NCBI RefSeq assembly: GCF_014467235.1
Contig: NZ_NKHP01000004.1
Span: forward strand, 163,410-227,409
Length of the DNA stretch: 64,000 nt
Source: Xenorhabdus indica
GTDB taxonomy: Bacteria > Pseudomonadota > Gammaproteobacteria > Enterobacterales > Enterobacteriaceae
Direction of reading: 5' to 3'
The position numbers and the translations under genes were made by a program. How positions within the stretch are numbered: the first letter of the stretch is position 1; every line of letters starts with the position of its first letter. Shown piece by piece: positions 39,125 to 47,354 of this stretch. The notes beneath the pieces are model-generated. The model was given only the letters and a program-made list of their open reading frames with translations, ran no database searches and had not been told where the DNA came from.

Positions 39125-40213
39125 ATGAAAATGAATCCGAAAAAAATTTTTATTGCCGGATATAATGTAGGCGGGTTCGGTGGAATGGAAACTGTTTTTA
39201 ATAGTTTTCATAGAATAATGTCATCATCTAAAGATGGTTATGATATATTATTCGTATTTTTTGAGGATAATTTTAAAAATCCTGACGATCAATGGCTTGG
39301 TGAGAAAAAATTCATTCGAATTAAATCGAATATTAGAAACACAAAATTAAGAAGAATACATTTTGCATATGAATTTTCAAAGTTAATATTAGAATATAAA
39401 CCGGAACATATCATTTCTTACGATTCTTTAACATGTTACATATCACTATGGGCCAGAAGATTTTGTTTTAAAAATACGAAAATTTTTTCTTGGCACCATT
39501 TCACATTGCATGGGCTCTATAAAATAGAATATACATTATTAGCAGATAAACACTTATCCATAAGCTCAGGAATTTCCAAACAGCTTTACGATATGGGAGC
39601 CAAGCCCAATACAGTGTATACTATTTATAATCCTATCACGCCAAAATATGAAACAATCAGTCGTTCAGAAAATGAATATTCTTTTTTATATTTAGGCAGA
39701 ATTAATTTCGATGGGCAAAAGAATTTAAAAGAATTATTTTTTTCACTTTCTGGAATAAAAGGAAATTGGTTATTAAATATTGTTGGTTCAGGAGATACCC
39801 AAGAAATTGACAAACTAAAAGAGCTAGCTCATAATCTTAAAATTGAGGATAAAATTAAATGGCATGGATGGCAACAAACCCCCTGGAAATATATAATAGA
39901 AAATATTAAAAATGTAACCTGTTTATTGCTAACTTCATCTTATGAAGGTTTTGGAATGGTTCTATGCGAAGCAATATCCTATGGAATATATGTGATTAGC
40001 TCTGATTGTCAAACAGGGCCATCTGATATAATTAAAGATGGTATAAATGGAGAACTATATCCTTTAAATAATATAGATGCTTTATCTAATAAATTGCAGG
40101 CAATTGTAAATGGAAAGCAACTTCCTGATTATTCAACCATAAAAGAATCCATAACTGAATTTTATGATGATAAATATCATGACAGAGTTATCTCTGCATT
40201 AAATAAGGTATAA
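39125..40213 (+). CDS. Glycosyltransferase family 4 (WaaB-like)
   Basis: A 362-residue GT-B fold glycosyltransferase of the GT4 family. The N-terminal domain has the nucleotide-independent start IFIAGYNVGGFGGMETVF; the C-terminal donor domain has FLYLGRINFDGQKNL, the E-x7-E region LLTSSYEGFGMVLCEAISYG, and the acceptor-side SWHH. The pattern is closest to the LPS-core hexosyltransferases such as WaaB, so a role in lipopolysaccharide or another surface glycan is likely; donor and acceptor are unknown. It is far more AT-rich than yejM before it. A second ATG two codons in (39131) is an alternative start. Confidence 0.8.
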   Translation: MKMNPKKIFIAGYNVGGFGGMETVFNSFHRIMSSSKDGYDILFVFFEDNFKNPDDQWLGEKKFIRIKSNIRNTKLRRIHFAYEFSKLILEYKPEHIISYDSLTCYISLWARRFCFKNTKIFSWHHFTLHGLYKIEYTLLADKHLSISSGISKQLYDMGAKPNTVYTIYNPITPKYETISRSENEYSFLYLGRINFDGQKNLKELFFSLSGIKGNWLLNIVGSGDTQEIDKLKELAHNLKIEDKIKWHGWQQTPWKYIIENIKNVTCLLLTSSYEGFGMVLCEAISYGIYVISSDCQTGPSDIIKDGINGELYPLNNIDALSNKLQAIVNGKQLPDYSTIKESITEFYDDKYHDRVISALNKV

Positions 40214-40264
40214 AAAAAGTATCATGCATGTAACCAATAATATTATCAATGGTGATAATAAGCT

Positions 40265-41014
40265 ATGAAGATTTTCGTTATTAATCTAAAGAGTGAATCA
40301 GAACGTAGATTAGCCATGCAACAACAGGCTGACAGACTGAATTTAAATATCGAGTTTATAGACGCGGTATACGGTTCTGGCTTGTCAGATACTTATCTTT
40401 CTGAAATAGTATATGATTATCCTGGATGCAAATTAACCAAAGGAGAAATAGGTTGCTCACTAAGTCATTTGCTTATTTATAAGAAAATAGTAGATGAGAA
40501 TATCCAACATGCACTAATACTAGAAGATGATGCAATATTATCTCAAGATCTAATAAATGCATTAAACGAAATAAAGTTGATTGACTGTGTGAGAAAACCA
40601 AATGTCTTTTTGCTATCACCACCAGAAAGTTATATAAAGAATATTAAATTAAAATCAAGAAAATATGATATTTATTCTATTTATGAAGCATCTGGGGCTT
40701 ATGGTTATATAATAAACAATAAATCAGCTAAACAATTAATCAGAAGAATGTCTCCACTAAAATGGGAGTGTGATATGTGGGGAGTTTTTAGAATGCAAAG
40801 AATTGTTAACGTGTACTGTTTATTACCTTCCATGGTGTTTAATGGAGATACCAACAGTGTTTCTTCAACTTTACACAAAGAAAGAATTAAACAAAAAAAG
40901 CTCAGAGAAAATTATCGTCACTTATTAAAGAAAAAAGAACCTAATTATCGAATTAATAGGTTAAGGGATTTGATTTTTAAAAAATTATTCTACAAAATAG
41001 AAAAAATCATCTAA
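40265..41014 (+). CDS. Glycosyltransferase family 25 (LOS/LPS type)
   Basis: A 249-residue GT25 enzyme. FVINLKSESERRLAMQQQ at the start, LTKGEIGCSLSHLLIYK near residue 60 and the DxD-like metal motif ALILEDDA near 83 are the family hallmarks (as in Lex1/LgtB-like LOS galactosyltransferases and WaaX-like proteins). A basic, Lys-rich C-terminus may associate with the inner membrane. It lies 51 bp after the GT4 gene in the same direction; both probably decorate the same glycan. Very AT-rich. Confidence 0.82.
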   Translation: MKIFVINLKSESERRLAMQQQADRLNLNIEFIDAVYGSGLSDTYLSEIVYDYPGCKLTKGEIGCSLSHLLIYKKIVDENIQHALILEDDAILSQDLINALNEIKLIDCVRKPNVFLLSPPESYIKNIKLKSRKYDIYSIYEASGAYGYIINNKSAKQLIRRMSPLKWECDMWGVFRMQRIVNVYCLLPSMVFNGDTNSVSSTLHKERIKQKKLRENYRHLLKKKEPNYRINRLRDLIFKKLFYKIEKII

Positions 41015-41019
41015 ATACA

Positions 41020-41047
41020 AATAGAAGGCCTAATCCGGCTTTCTATT
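41020..41047 (+). terminator. Terminator-like hairpin after the glycosyltransferase pair
   Basis: An 11-bp stem AATAGAAGGCC / GGCTTTCTATT with one G-U pair; no long T-run follows. Confidence 0.55.
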
Positions 41048-41235
41048 ATATTCATATCTTCCATATGTATTAATCGTTCATCCAGATCTTTCCCATTAAC
41101 CATGACGAATTTTGGCAATAAGTATTTCCTGCCATCAGCACTAAAATCAACACTATTATTACAACTTAATTCATATTTAATTGATTTCTGGAAAATACTA
41201 GAGTTTTTTATATTGTGTGTTGTGCTATTTCGATT
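41022..41235 (-). pseudogene. Possible gene fragment (about 70 codons, no start)
   Basis: On the minus strand a stop-free frame ends at a TAG near 41022. Part of it reads FSADGRKYLLPKFVMVNGKD, a composition more protein-like than the AT-rich surroundings predict, but there is no start codon at its head. It could be the tail of a decayed gene. No family is recognised. Confidence 0.3.
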
Positions 41236-41239
41236 TTAT

Positions 41240-41580
41240 TGTTTTTAATCAAATCATTACTTATTTCCCCACGTACTCTCATTTTCTTCTTATTTCGCTA
41301 TTTCCCCCTCCTTGTTTCAGAAAGGAATTCTACCCATCCGCATTAAAATATATTATAGATAAATCAAAACATTTCCCATATGATTCTTATAAAGTTACTT
41401 AGAGTCTCTTTCTGTTATACTTCTATCATAATTTAAGTATTTATAACTTAATAATTTTACTATAAACATTTGTATGTCATTATGTCAGGTTAATTAAATT
41501 CATTAAATCTACTTAATATAATAAATATTAGTAAATTTACTTATTTTACAGTCAAGTACGGAAAAACAGGAAATTCAATC
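41240..41580. other. AT-rich region before the chitin-binding protein gene
   Basis: No supported gene; very AT-rich, presumed to contain the promoter of the downstream gene. Confidence 0.4.
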
Positions 41581-42174
41581 ATGAACATTAAAAAGTCATT
41601 ATTTTTAGTGGGATTGACGGCCTTATGTACAATCCCATTATCTGCTAATGCTGAAACCCAAAGTCGCCATGGATATATAGAGAGCCCTCCAAGTAGGGCT
41701 CTTCTATGTAAAAAAGGTATCAATAAAAATTGTGGGCCTGTCATGTATGAACCACAGTCTGTTGAAGGTCCAAAAGGTTTTCCTGAAGCCGGGCCACCTG
41801 ATGGTCAAATTGCCAGTGCAGGGGTTGGGCAGTTTAAACAACTCAATGAACAAAGTGAAAATCGTTGGCATCATGTCCCTATCAACAAAGGCGAAAATGT
41901 ATTTAAATGGCATTTAACTGCGCAGCATAGCACAACTTCATGGCAGTTTTTTATTACTAAACCTAATTGGGATCCTAATAAGCCTCTTACTCGTGCACAA
42001 TTTGATCTCACTCCTTTCTGCTCACAAGAGGATAATGGAAAACGCCCGTCAAAAGAAGTTAATATAACGTGTGAAGTACCAAAACGCTCAGGATACCATG
42101 TTATTCTTGGCATCTGGACAATTGATGATACAGCTAATGCTTTCTATCAAGTTATTGATACTGATATAAAATAA
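41581..42174 (+). CDS. AA10 family chitin-binding protein / LPMO-like protein
   Basis: A 197-residue secreted protein closely resembling Serratia CBP21, a copper lytic polysaccharide monooxygenase acting on chitin. The signal peptide is at about 1-24 (ending SANA). Conserved blocks are HGYIESPPSRALLC, YEPQSVEGPKGFPEAGP, AQHSTTSWQFFITKPNWD and TANAFYQVID. The second copper His (His116) and axial Phe (Phe188) are present. The first copper His (His30) is not the residue after the expected AxA cleavage site: five residues, ETQSR, lie between. In CBP21 the His directly follows ANA. Unless other processing occurs, the histidine brace could not form as usual, so the protein may bind chitin without oxidising it. 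Confidence 0.88.
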   Translation: MNIKKSLFLVGLTALCTIPLSANAETQSRHGYIESPPSRALLCKKGINKNCGPVMYEPQSVEGPKGFPEAGPPDGQIASAGVGQFKQLNEQSENRWHHVPINKGENVFKWHLTAQHSTTSWQFFITKPNWDPNKPLTRAQFDLTPFCSQEDNGKRPSKEVNITCEVPKRSGYHVILGIWTIDDTANAFYQVIDTDIK

Positions 42175-42193
42175 TATTGGTAATATAGTAATT

Positions 42194-42218
42194 ATGTGCT
42201 GGTATTTTGCCAGCACAT
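42194..42218. terminator. Hairpin between the AA10 gene and the lysozyme gene
   Basis: A perfect 9-bp stem ATGTGCTGG / CCAGCACAT with a 7-base loop between convergent genes; no T-run. Confidence 0.6.
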
Positions 42219-42336
42219 GCTAGTGACTGAAGTGAGTATCAGGTTAATTCATCGATAAATTATGTTGGTTAATAAAATGTTATTACTGATAAGTCCACAT
42301 CATTATTTATCATATCTGGTATTGTTGGTAATAAAC

Positions 42337-42771
42337 TTACGATAAAAACATTTCTTGTTCAGATTTTCTACGAGCAAGTAAAGCTGGTAGTTTATTCCCG
42401 TTAGCTTTATCCCATTTCAGAAATTCCTGTGCAGCTTCTTGATAATCACCTTGATTCAATTTTTTCAATAATGTCGAATGAATAAAGTTTCCAATTCCCA
42501 CGTTAAAAATAAGCGAACATAAAGCATCAAATTGCCCTTGTGTTAAAGGCACTTTAACATATTGTTCTAATACATCATAAATAGGGTTTAAATCTTCACT
42601 CAACAATGCCTCTGCTTGTTGTTTTGTGATCACTTGCCCTGGCTCTACTCCTCCTGTGTGCCCATACCCAATTGTCCAAGGCTCACCCCCAGTAGCAGGA
42701 TCAGGATATGCTTTTAATCTCAAACCTTCATAACTTTTTATCTTATTGATGCCATTTTCACTTATCTCCAT
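42337..42771 (-). CDS. GH24 lysozyme (phage-type muramidase), no signal peptide
   Basis: A 144-residue muramidase of the T4/endolysin family. The catalytic Glu15 is in SYEGLRLKAY, Asp24 in YPDPATGG, and Thr33 in PWTIGYGHT; FNVGIGNFIHSTLLKKLN is the conserved C-terminal-lobe segment. There is no signal peptide or holin beside it. It may be a leftover phage endolysin or an effector exported by another route. Its ribosome site GGAGAG sits in the loop of a perfect 9-bp hairpin whose 3' arm overlaps the ATG. Confidence 0.85.
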   Translation of the reverse strand: MEISENGINKIKSYEGLRLKAYPDPATGGEPWTIGYGHTGGVEPGQVITKQQAEALLSEDLNPIYDVLEQYVKVPLTQGQFDALCSLIFNVGIGNFIHSTLLKKLNQGDYQEAAQEFLKWDKANGNKLPALLARRKSEQEMFLS

Positions 42772-42799
42772 AAGCTATCTCTCCAATAGTATAGCTTAT
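42770..42799 (-). promoter_or_regulatory. Hairpin sequestering the lysozyme ribosome-binding site
   Basis: A perfect 9-bp inverted repeat ATAAGCTAT / ATAGCTTAT separated by 12 nt. In the mRNA the Shine-Dalgarno GGAGAG is in the loop and the first two bases of the ATG are in the stem. It may restrain translation, or be a DNA operator. Confidence 0.6.
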
Positions 42800-42987
42800 C
42801 ATCACACCCTATGGATAAAGTATAGACAGCAAAAAAAGTTCCTACGTCCATATCACAATACGGACAATAAAAAACAGTAAGATAGACTGAATACCTCTTC
42901 CCTAATTAATAAAAATCTCTTTTTTTCAAAAAAATAAGTTAATTTTCAAATTTTTTTTAAATTTTAAAAAATAATTCAATAAATACC

Positions 42988-43015
42988 TTGACTCTTTTCA
43001 TTTTGAGCATAAAAT
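42988..43015 (+). promoter_or_regulatory. Sigma-70 promoter for a short transcription unit
   Basis: TTGACT, 16 bp, TAAAAT. It points at the 24-codon ORF and terminator that follow. Confidence 0.6.
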
Positions 43016-43078
43016 GCCTCACAGAATCTAGATTTTCGTGAAGTAAATCACAATTTATAATTCTCAAGGAAAATCATC

Positions 43079-43153
43079 ATGAAATCTGTAAAATCTTTCT
43101 TCTCCAATATACATTGCGTTGTCATTCGTCTGTCAACAAAACGCTTTATGTAA
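43079..43153 (+). CDS. 24-codon ORF in a short transcription unit
   Basis: Encodes MKSVKSFFSNIHCVVIRLST plus four more residues, preceded by AAGGA about 9 nt before the ATG. A promoter lies 64 bp upstream, a small hairpin CTGTG / CACAG (43158-43171) and an intrinsic terminator follow, so the whole predicted RNA is about 190 nt. No membrane-spanning segment; basic. No family is recognised. It may be a small protein, a leader, or the RNA itself may be the functional product. Confidence 0.45.
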   Translation: MKSVKSFFSNIHCVVIRLSTKRFM

Positions 43154-43178
43154 AAGGCTGTGTTAGCACAGAGAAGGC

Positions 43179-43210
43179 AAGCCAGTTCAAACACAATAAC
43201 TGGCTTTTTT
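43179..43210 (+). terminator. Intrinsic terminator of the short transcription unit
   Basis: A perfect 9-bp stem AAGCCAGTT / AACTGGCTT with a 10-nt loop and a T6 tail. Confidence 0.88.
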
Positions 43211-43439
43211 ATTTTAACCTCGTCCGGATATTAGCCAACTTGCGCAGAGCTTTCGTTATTTGGTAATTCCTAAATATCCTGAACCATACAGCAACAAATG
43301 AGTATATTCCTTCAAGAAATATAACTGTTCAGCCTGCTCAAGTCAGTACAACTGATATAGAATAAAAATAATTAACTTGATAGATTTGATAATATATTTT
43401 AAAGAAGCATTACAGTATAAACAATCCTCTTAATATTTC
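43211..43439. other. Non-coding stretch with a possible gene fragment
   Basis: A short frame on the plus strand (about 43290-43365, ending in TNEYIPSRNITVQPAQVSTT and a few more residues) may be the tail of a lost gene. Otherwise nothing is recognised. Confidence 0.25.
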
Positions 43440-43892
43440 TCATGACTGTTTGACACAATATTCTAAAGATAAAATATAAGCACCCTTTATACCAGGAATG
43501 TTTATTTTTGAAATAAAAAACTCATTTTTACCTGGCCTAAAATACCCTAATCCATGACCTTTTCCACCATATATTAAGGTATTCTCACCTATCTCTAAAA
43601 GTTCTTTTTTATTTAATATTCCAAATTGGGTTATAGGCATTAATGTAGGGCTAACAAAGATTTCTGGTTTTATTTCATGAATAATAAAGCTTGCATTCTT
43701 ATAGGAAACTCTAACAGTATCCTGATTAGTTGGAAAAAAGTATAACCCATCATTTTTGACAGTGGCATCATTTAATTCTTTATTTACCTTACACAAGTAC
43801 TCACCATCATGAGGTGATTTTGCTTCCGCAATATTACATATCATCGCTATTACCCCCATCACCACAACAATGACAGCCAACAGTCTCCCCAT
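43440..43892 (-). CDS. Secreted protein of unknown function
   Basis: A 150-residue protein with a strong ribosome site (AGGAG, 6 nt from the ATG) and a clear signal peptide (LLAVIVVVMGVIAMICNIAEA, cleavage after about residue 24). The mature part starts KSPHDGEYLC and has a second Cys in LSLEYCVKQS at the end, so a disulfide between the two ends is likely in the periplasm. No known family is recognised. It lies between two cell-wall hydrolase genes that lack signals, all three on the minus strand, and could be a periplasmic inhibitor or immunity protein; that is inference from context only. Confidence 0.6.
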   Translation of the reverse strand: MGRLLAVIVVVMGVIAMICNIAEAKSPHDGEYLCKVNKELNDATVKNDGLYFFPTNQDTVRVSYKNASFIIHEIKPEIFVSPTLMPITQFGILNKKELLEIGENTLIYGGKGHGLGYFRPGKNEFFISKINIPGIKGAYILSLEYCVKQS

Positions 43893-44697
43893 TTTAAGCT
43901 CCTGACAATCTTTGAACCAAACAGCCTTTGCAATGAATAGTAAAAAAACAGATAAAAAAACTTATACTATTAATCAAATATAAGTTACCTAAAGGAAAAC
44001 ATTTAGACTAGATGAACATTCATCAAAGAGCAAGGTAGAAACCAAATCACCAGAAAAATTTAATAGACTAAAACAAATAATTTTTACTTTAAACAAACTA
44101 TCTAAGAAAAAAGATAGTGAAATTATCTCCCGTCTATTGAAATCAGTCATTAAAATAAAAAAATCAACCAAAAATTTCAATAATACAATTGATTATCTCT
44201 TCTAAAATATTCCAACCATTACTTTTACACAATAAAATACAGCAATATATGTGATTCAAGTAGAAAATTCCACCTGAGATAAATCTTATTTTACAAGTCA
44301 TCACGTTTTTTAATAAAAATATTAAACTTACCGAGACTCTATAATCTAAATGAAAAATTTATCATCTTGAATGTCACCATTTAATTTCATAGAAAAAATA
44401 TAACCTATTTAAATTAATAAATGTCAACAAAAAAGAACCCCTGATAATATACTGCAAAACACTTATCCTCTCCACCTTCCAGATTGTCGCTTTACTGGTG
44501 TCACTATTCTTTACCGCTCTTCCTCGGTCATATAATTATCTATATTCCTTCAGAGCCATTCCTTTACCATTAGCTGCATCTTAAAATTCATCAAGAATGT
44601 GTTTAACAAGAGGTAATTATCAGGGTGTTAATTATAGTTATTATTTATATTTTAGCTAGTTAGATATAGTCTTATCCCCCTGGAATAATAATATGTA
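43893..44697. other. Very AT-rich region with decayed coding traces
   Basis: No intact gene. Around 44000-44205 a plus-strand frame without a start codon gives a Lys/Ser-rich peptide. Around 44475-44600, the minus strand reads DAANGKGMALKEYR, a stop, LYDRGRAVKNSD and so on, which looks like a broken gene of unknown family. Confidence 0.35.
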
Positions 44698-45471
44698 TTA
44701 CCATTCCTTATTGAAATATTTCTCAACTAGAGCATATATAATTGCAATAGTTTCTATATCTGGGTTCCCATCATACTTTGATTGACGGAAGTGCATTTGA
44801 AATGCTTTAACCAAGCCTTGATATCCATTATTTTCATTTGCTCCAGAAATATCATAACCATACTGGCTGAATTTCTTTAAAATCTTATCTTTCTCAGGAA
44901 AAGATTGCTTAAACTCTTCAATATATTTTTGTTTAGTCTCTTCGTCATACCATGCACCAACCCCAGCTTCATACAATTCTTTCCAGGGAAAAGCAGGGCC
45001 TGGATCACTTTTCCTACCCACAGCAATATCAGAATGCCCGATAACGTGAGTTGGAGTAATATCTGGATATCGTTGCAGTATATTAATTGCAAGCTCTTTA
45101 ATTGCATTAACCTGATCTGGATGATACGGAGGGAAAGTCATGACGCCGCAATCATCACTGGCTTCATTAACAATTTCAATACCAATTGCTGTATCATTCA
45201 AATTGTTTCGGCCTGACCAGCTACTGATTCCCGCATGCCAGGCTCTTTCAATTTCATCAACCAAATTAAATATACGTACTCCCTTGAACCCAGCTTCCTT
45301 ATAAGTTTGATCATCTGGGTTAGGTACTAAATAATGCACACTAACTGATTCTCCTGTTAATGCCTCAATAGATTTCTTGAAATTTAAGGCAGTATAATGT
45401 ATCACTAAAAATCGAGGACGTCGGTTAAAACTTTTAATTGAACGGTACGAATTATAATCAATTTTATACAT
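44698..45471 (-). CDS. N-acetylmuramoyl-L-alanine amidase (AmiD-like), no signal peptide
   Basis: A 257-residue zinc amidase of the Amidase_2 family followed by a C-terminal peptidoglycan-binding-like helical domain. Zinc and catalytic residues are in LVIHYTA (His25), the WHAGIS segment, and GHSDIAVGRKSDPGPAFPW. E. coli AmiD aligns through the end (GYQGLVKAFQMHFRQSKYDG) but starts with a lipoprotein signal, absent here; the chain begins directly with MYKIDYNSYRS after a strong AAGGAG ribosome site. Cytoplasmic unless exported by a phage holin, lysis or an effector secretion system. Confidence 0.85.
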   Translation of the reverse strand: MYKIDYNSYRSIKSFNRRPRFLVIHYTALNFKKSIEALTGESVSVHYLVPNPDDQTYKEAGFKGVRIFNLVDEIERAWHAGISSWSGRNNLNDTAIGIEIVNEASDDCGVMTFPPYHPDQVNAIKELAINILQRYPDITPTHVIGHSDIAVGRKSDPGPAFPWKELYEAGVGAWYDEETKQKYIEEFKQSFPEKDKILKKFSQYGYDISGANENNGYQGLVKAFQMHFRQSKYDGNPDIETIAIIYALVEKYFNKEW

Positions 45472-45829
45472 GGTTATGCTCCTTACATTTTTCTTAGCTT
45501 ATCCTATAGATTAAATTATATTTATCTTTTATTTTCCAGAAATTCTATAAATAGTTATTTGAAATCTATAACATACTTATATTCAGTCAATATTCACTGA
45601 AATATCTAAAATCACTTTTCTGATATATACAACAGGGGATTCAAGAGGTAATACAACAGCAAAGGAATGAACCCAAAGGTATATAGATAATTATATACTT
45701 GATACCAGATCAGATAGGAAGAATCAATAAAGAAGCAAATTAAATTAAAATTATGAAAAAATTGATGTTCTGTGTATGTAACCACACAATTTTTTTCTTA
45801 TTAGATCAGAAAGATAAAAGAATAAATAA
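45472..45829. other. AT-rich region between the amidase gene and the nrd operon terminator
   Basis: No supported gene on either strand. Confidence 0.5.
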
Positions 45830-45864
45830 GTGAACATATCAACTTATGATTCTGATATGTTCAC
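45830..45864 (-). terminator. Terminator of the nrdA-nrdB-yfaE operon
   Basis: A perfect 12-bp stem GTGAACATATCA / TGATATGTTCAC with an 11-nt loop; on the minus strand it is followed by TTATTTATTCTTTT. Confidence 0.75.
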
Positions 45865-45943
45865 AATTAAAAACAGGCTTGATATTGCAAAGCAGAAAGG
45901 ATTAATAATCCTGGTTAGATAATAATTGTCATCCAACGATGAA

Positions 45944-46210
45944 TTACAGCTCAATTTCGATATCAGAAAGGGGGTAGCAACTGCAAGGTAAAATTTCACC
46001 AACATTAACAAATGCCAACGGCTTACAAGGATACCCTACCTTCCCTTTCACTAACCTTACCCGGCAGGAACCACAATACCCCTCACGGCATTGATACTCA
46101 GTCTGAATGTTGCCTTGTTCTAAAGCTTCCAACAAGTTACTGTGCAAACTGGAAGAATAATAGAGAGATAATCCCTGCCCGGACGGCAGGGTAACTTTGT
46201 AATCAGCCAT
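45944..46210 (-). CDS. yfaE: 2Fe-2S ferredoxin YfaE (cofactor maintenance for NrdB)
   Basis: An 88-residue plant-type ferredoxin. The cluster motif YQCREGYCGSCRVRL supplies three Cys and LPCSCY the fourth. YfaE reduces the NrdB diiron centre to maintain the tyrosyl radical. The ATG at 46210 begins one base after the nrdB stop, so translation is coupled; a longer frame from 46288 would overlap nrdB and is not used. Confidence 0.93.
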   Translation of the reverse strand: MADYKVTLPSGQGLSLYYSSSLHSNLLEALEQGNIQTEYQCREGYCGSCRVRLVKGKVGYPCKPLAFVNVGEILPCSCYPLSDIEIEL

Positions 46211-46211
46211 A

Positions 46212-47342
46212 TCAGAGTTCGAAACCGCTGAGATCCTCAGTATTGACTTCCGAATCAATCTGACCGACCAAGTAAGAGCTGACTTCAACTTCCTGTGGAG
46301 CCACCTGAACGTTATCAGAAACCAACCACGAATTTATCCAAGGAATTGGATTCGAACGTGTTTCAAATGGCAACTTCAAGCCCACTGCCTGCATGCGAAT
46401 ATTGGTAATATATTCAACATACTGGCACAAAATATCTTTGTTCAGACCAATCATGGAGCCATCTTTGAAAAGATAATCCGCCCATTCTTTCTCCTGCTCT
46501 GCCGCCTGCACAAACAGGTCATAACATTGCTGTTCACACTCTTGGGCAATTTCTGCCATTTCAGGATCATCTTGACCAGAACGCAGCAAGTTCAACATGT
46601 GCTGAGTACCTGTCAAATGCAAGGCTTCATCACGGGCGATTAGTTTAATTATCTTCGCATTTCCTTCCATCAATTCACGTTCAGCAAAAGCAAATGAACA
46701 CGCAAAGCTGACATAGAAACGAATTGCTTCTAATGCGTTAACACTCATCAAACATAAATAAAGCTGTTTTTTCAGCGCACGCAGACTAACTGTTATTTCT
46801 TGACCAGCGACGCTATGCATACCTTCACCTAACTGATGATAGTAGCTGGTCATTTCAATCAGATCGTCGTAATACTTCGAAATGTCTTTCGCTCGCTTCA
46901 AGATCTGCTCATTTGCCACAATATCGTCAAATATAACCGCAGGATCATTAACAATATTACGGATAATATGCGTATAAGAGCGCGAATGGATTGTCTCTGA
47001 AAACGACCATGTTTCAACCCACGTTTCTAATTCAGGAATCGAAATCAATGGTAGAAACGCTACATTCGGGCTACGCCCCTGAATAGAATCCAGTAATGTC
47101 TGGTATTTCAGGTTACTGATAAAAATATGCTTTTCGTGATCTGGCAACCCATTGAAATCAATGCGGTCACGGGATACATCAACTTCTTCTGGACGCCAGA
47201 AAAACGAGAGCTGTTTTTCGATCAGCTTTTCAAAAATAGGATACTTTTGCTGATCATAACGCGCTACGTTCACAGACTGGCCGAAAAACATCGGCTCCTG
47301 TAATTGATCATTTTTTACTTGTGAAAAAGTGGTATAGGACAT
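46212..47342 (-). CDS. nrdB: Class Ia ribonucleotide reductase, beta subunit
   Basis: A 376-residue diiron/tyrosyl-radical subunit. With Met counted, iron ligands Asp85, Glu116 and His119 and radical Tyr123 ([11 protein letters not shown]) are in place, and the second helix pair carries E and H in [13 protein letters not shown]. The C-terminal tail [11 protein letters not shown] docks to NrdA. It lies 12 bp after nrdA in the nrdA-nrdB-yfaE operon. Confidence 0.97.
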   Translation of the reverse strand: MSYTTFSQVKNDQLQEPMFFGQSVNVARYDQQKYPIFEKLIEKQLSFFWRPEEVDVSRDRIDFNGLPDHEKHIFISNLKYQTLLDSIQGRSPNVAFLPLISIPELETWVETWSFSETIHSRSYTHIIRNIVNDPAVIFDDIVANEQILKRAKDISKYYDDLIEMTSYYHQLGEGMHSVAGQEITVSLRALKKQLYLCLMSVNALEAIRFYVSFACSFAFAERELMEGNAKIIKLIARDEALHLTGTQHMLNLLRSGQDDPEMAEIAQECEQQCYDLFVQAAEQEKEWADYLFKDGSMIGLNKDILCQYVEYITNIRMQAVGLKLPFETRSNPIPWINSWLVSDNVQVAPQEVEVSSYLVGQIDSEVNTEDLSGFEL

Positions 47343-47354
47343 AGCTTCCTCAAA

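Noticed and set aside
41217..41402. 61-codon plus-strand frame before the AA10 gene
   Set aside because: No ribosome site, composition of random AT-rich sequence, no recognised motif.
43989..44180. 63-codon minus-strand frame rich in Phe and Leu
   Set aside because: The composition is what very AT-rich DNA gives by chance; no ribosome site. The opposite strand looks slightly more protein-like but has no start codon.
45944..46288. Longer start for yfaE
   Set aside because: The extra residues would come from the end of nrdB in another frame; the ATG one base after the nrdB stop gives the family length.
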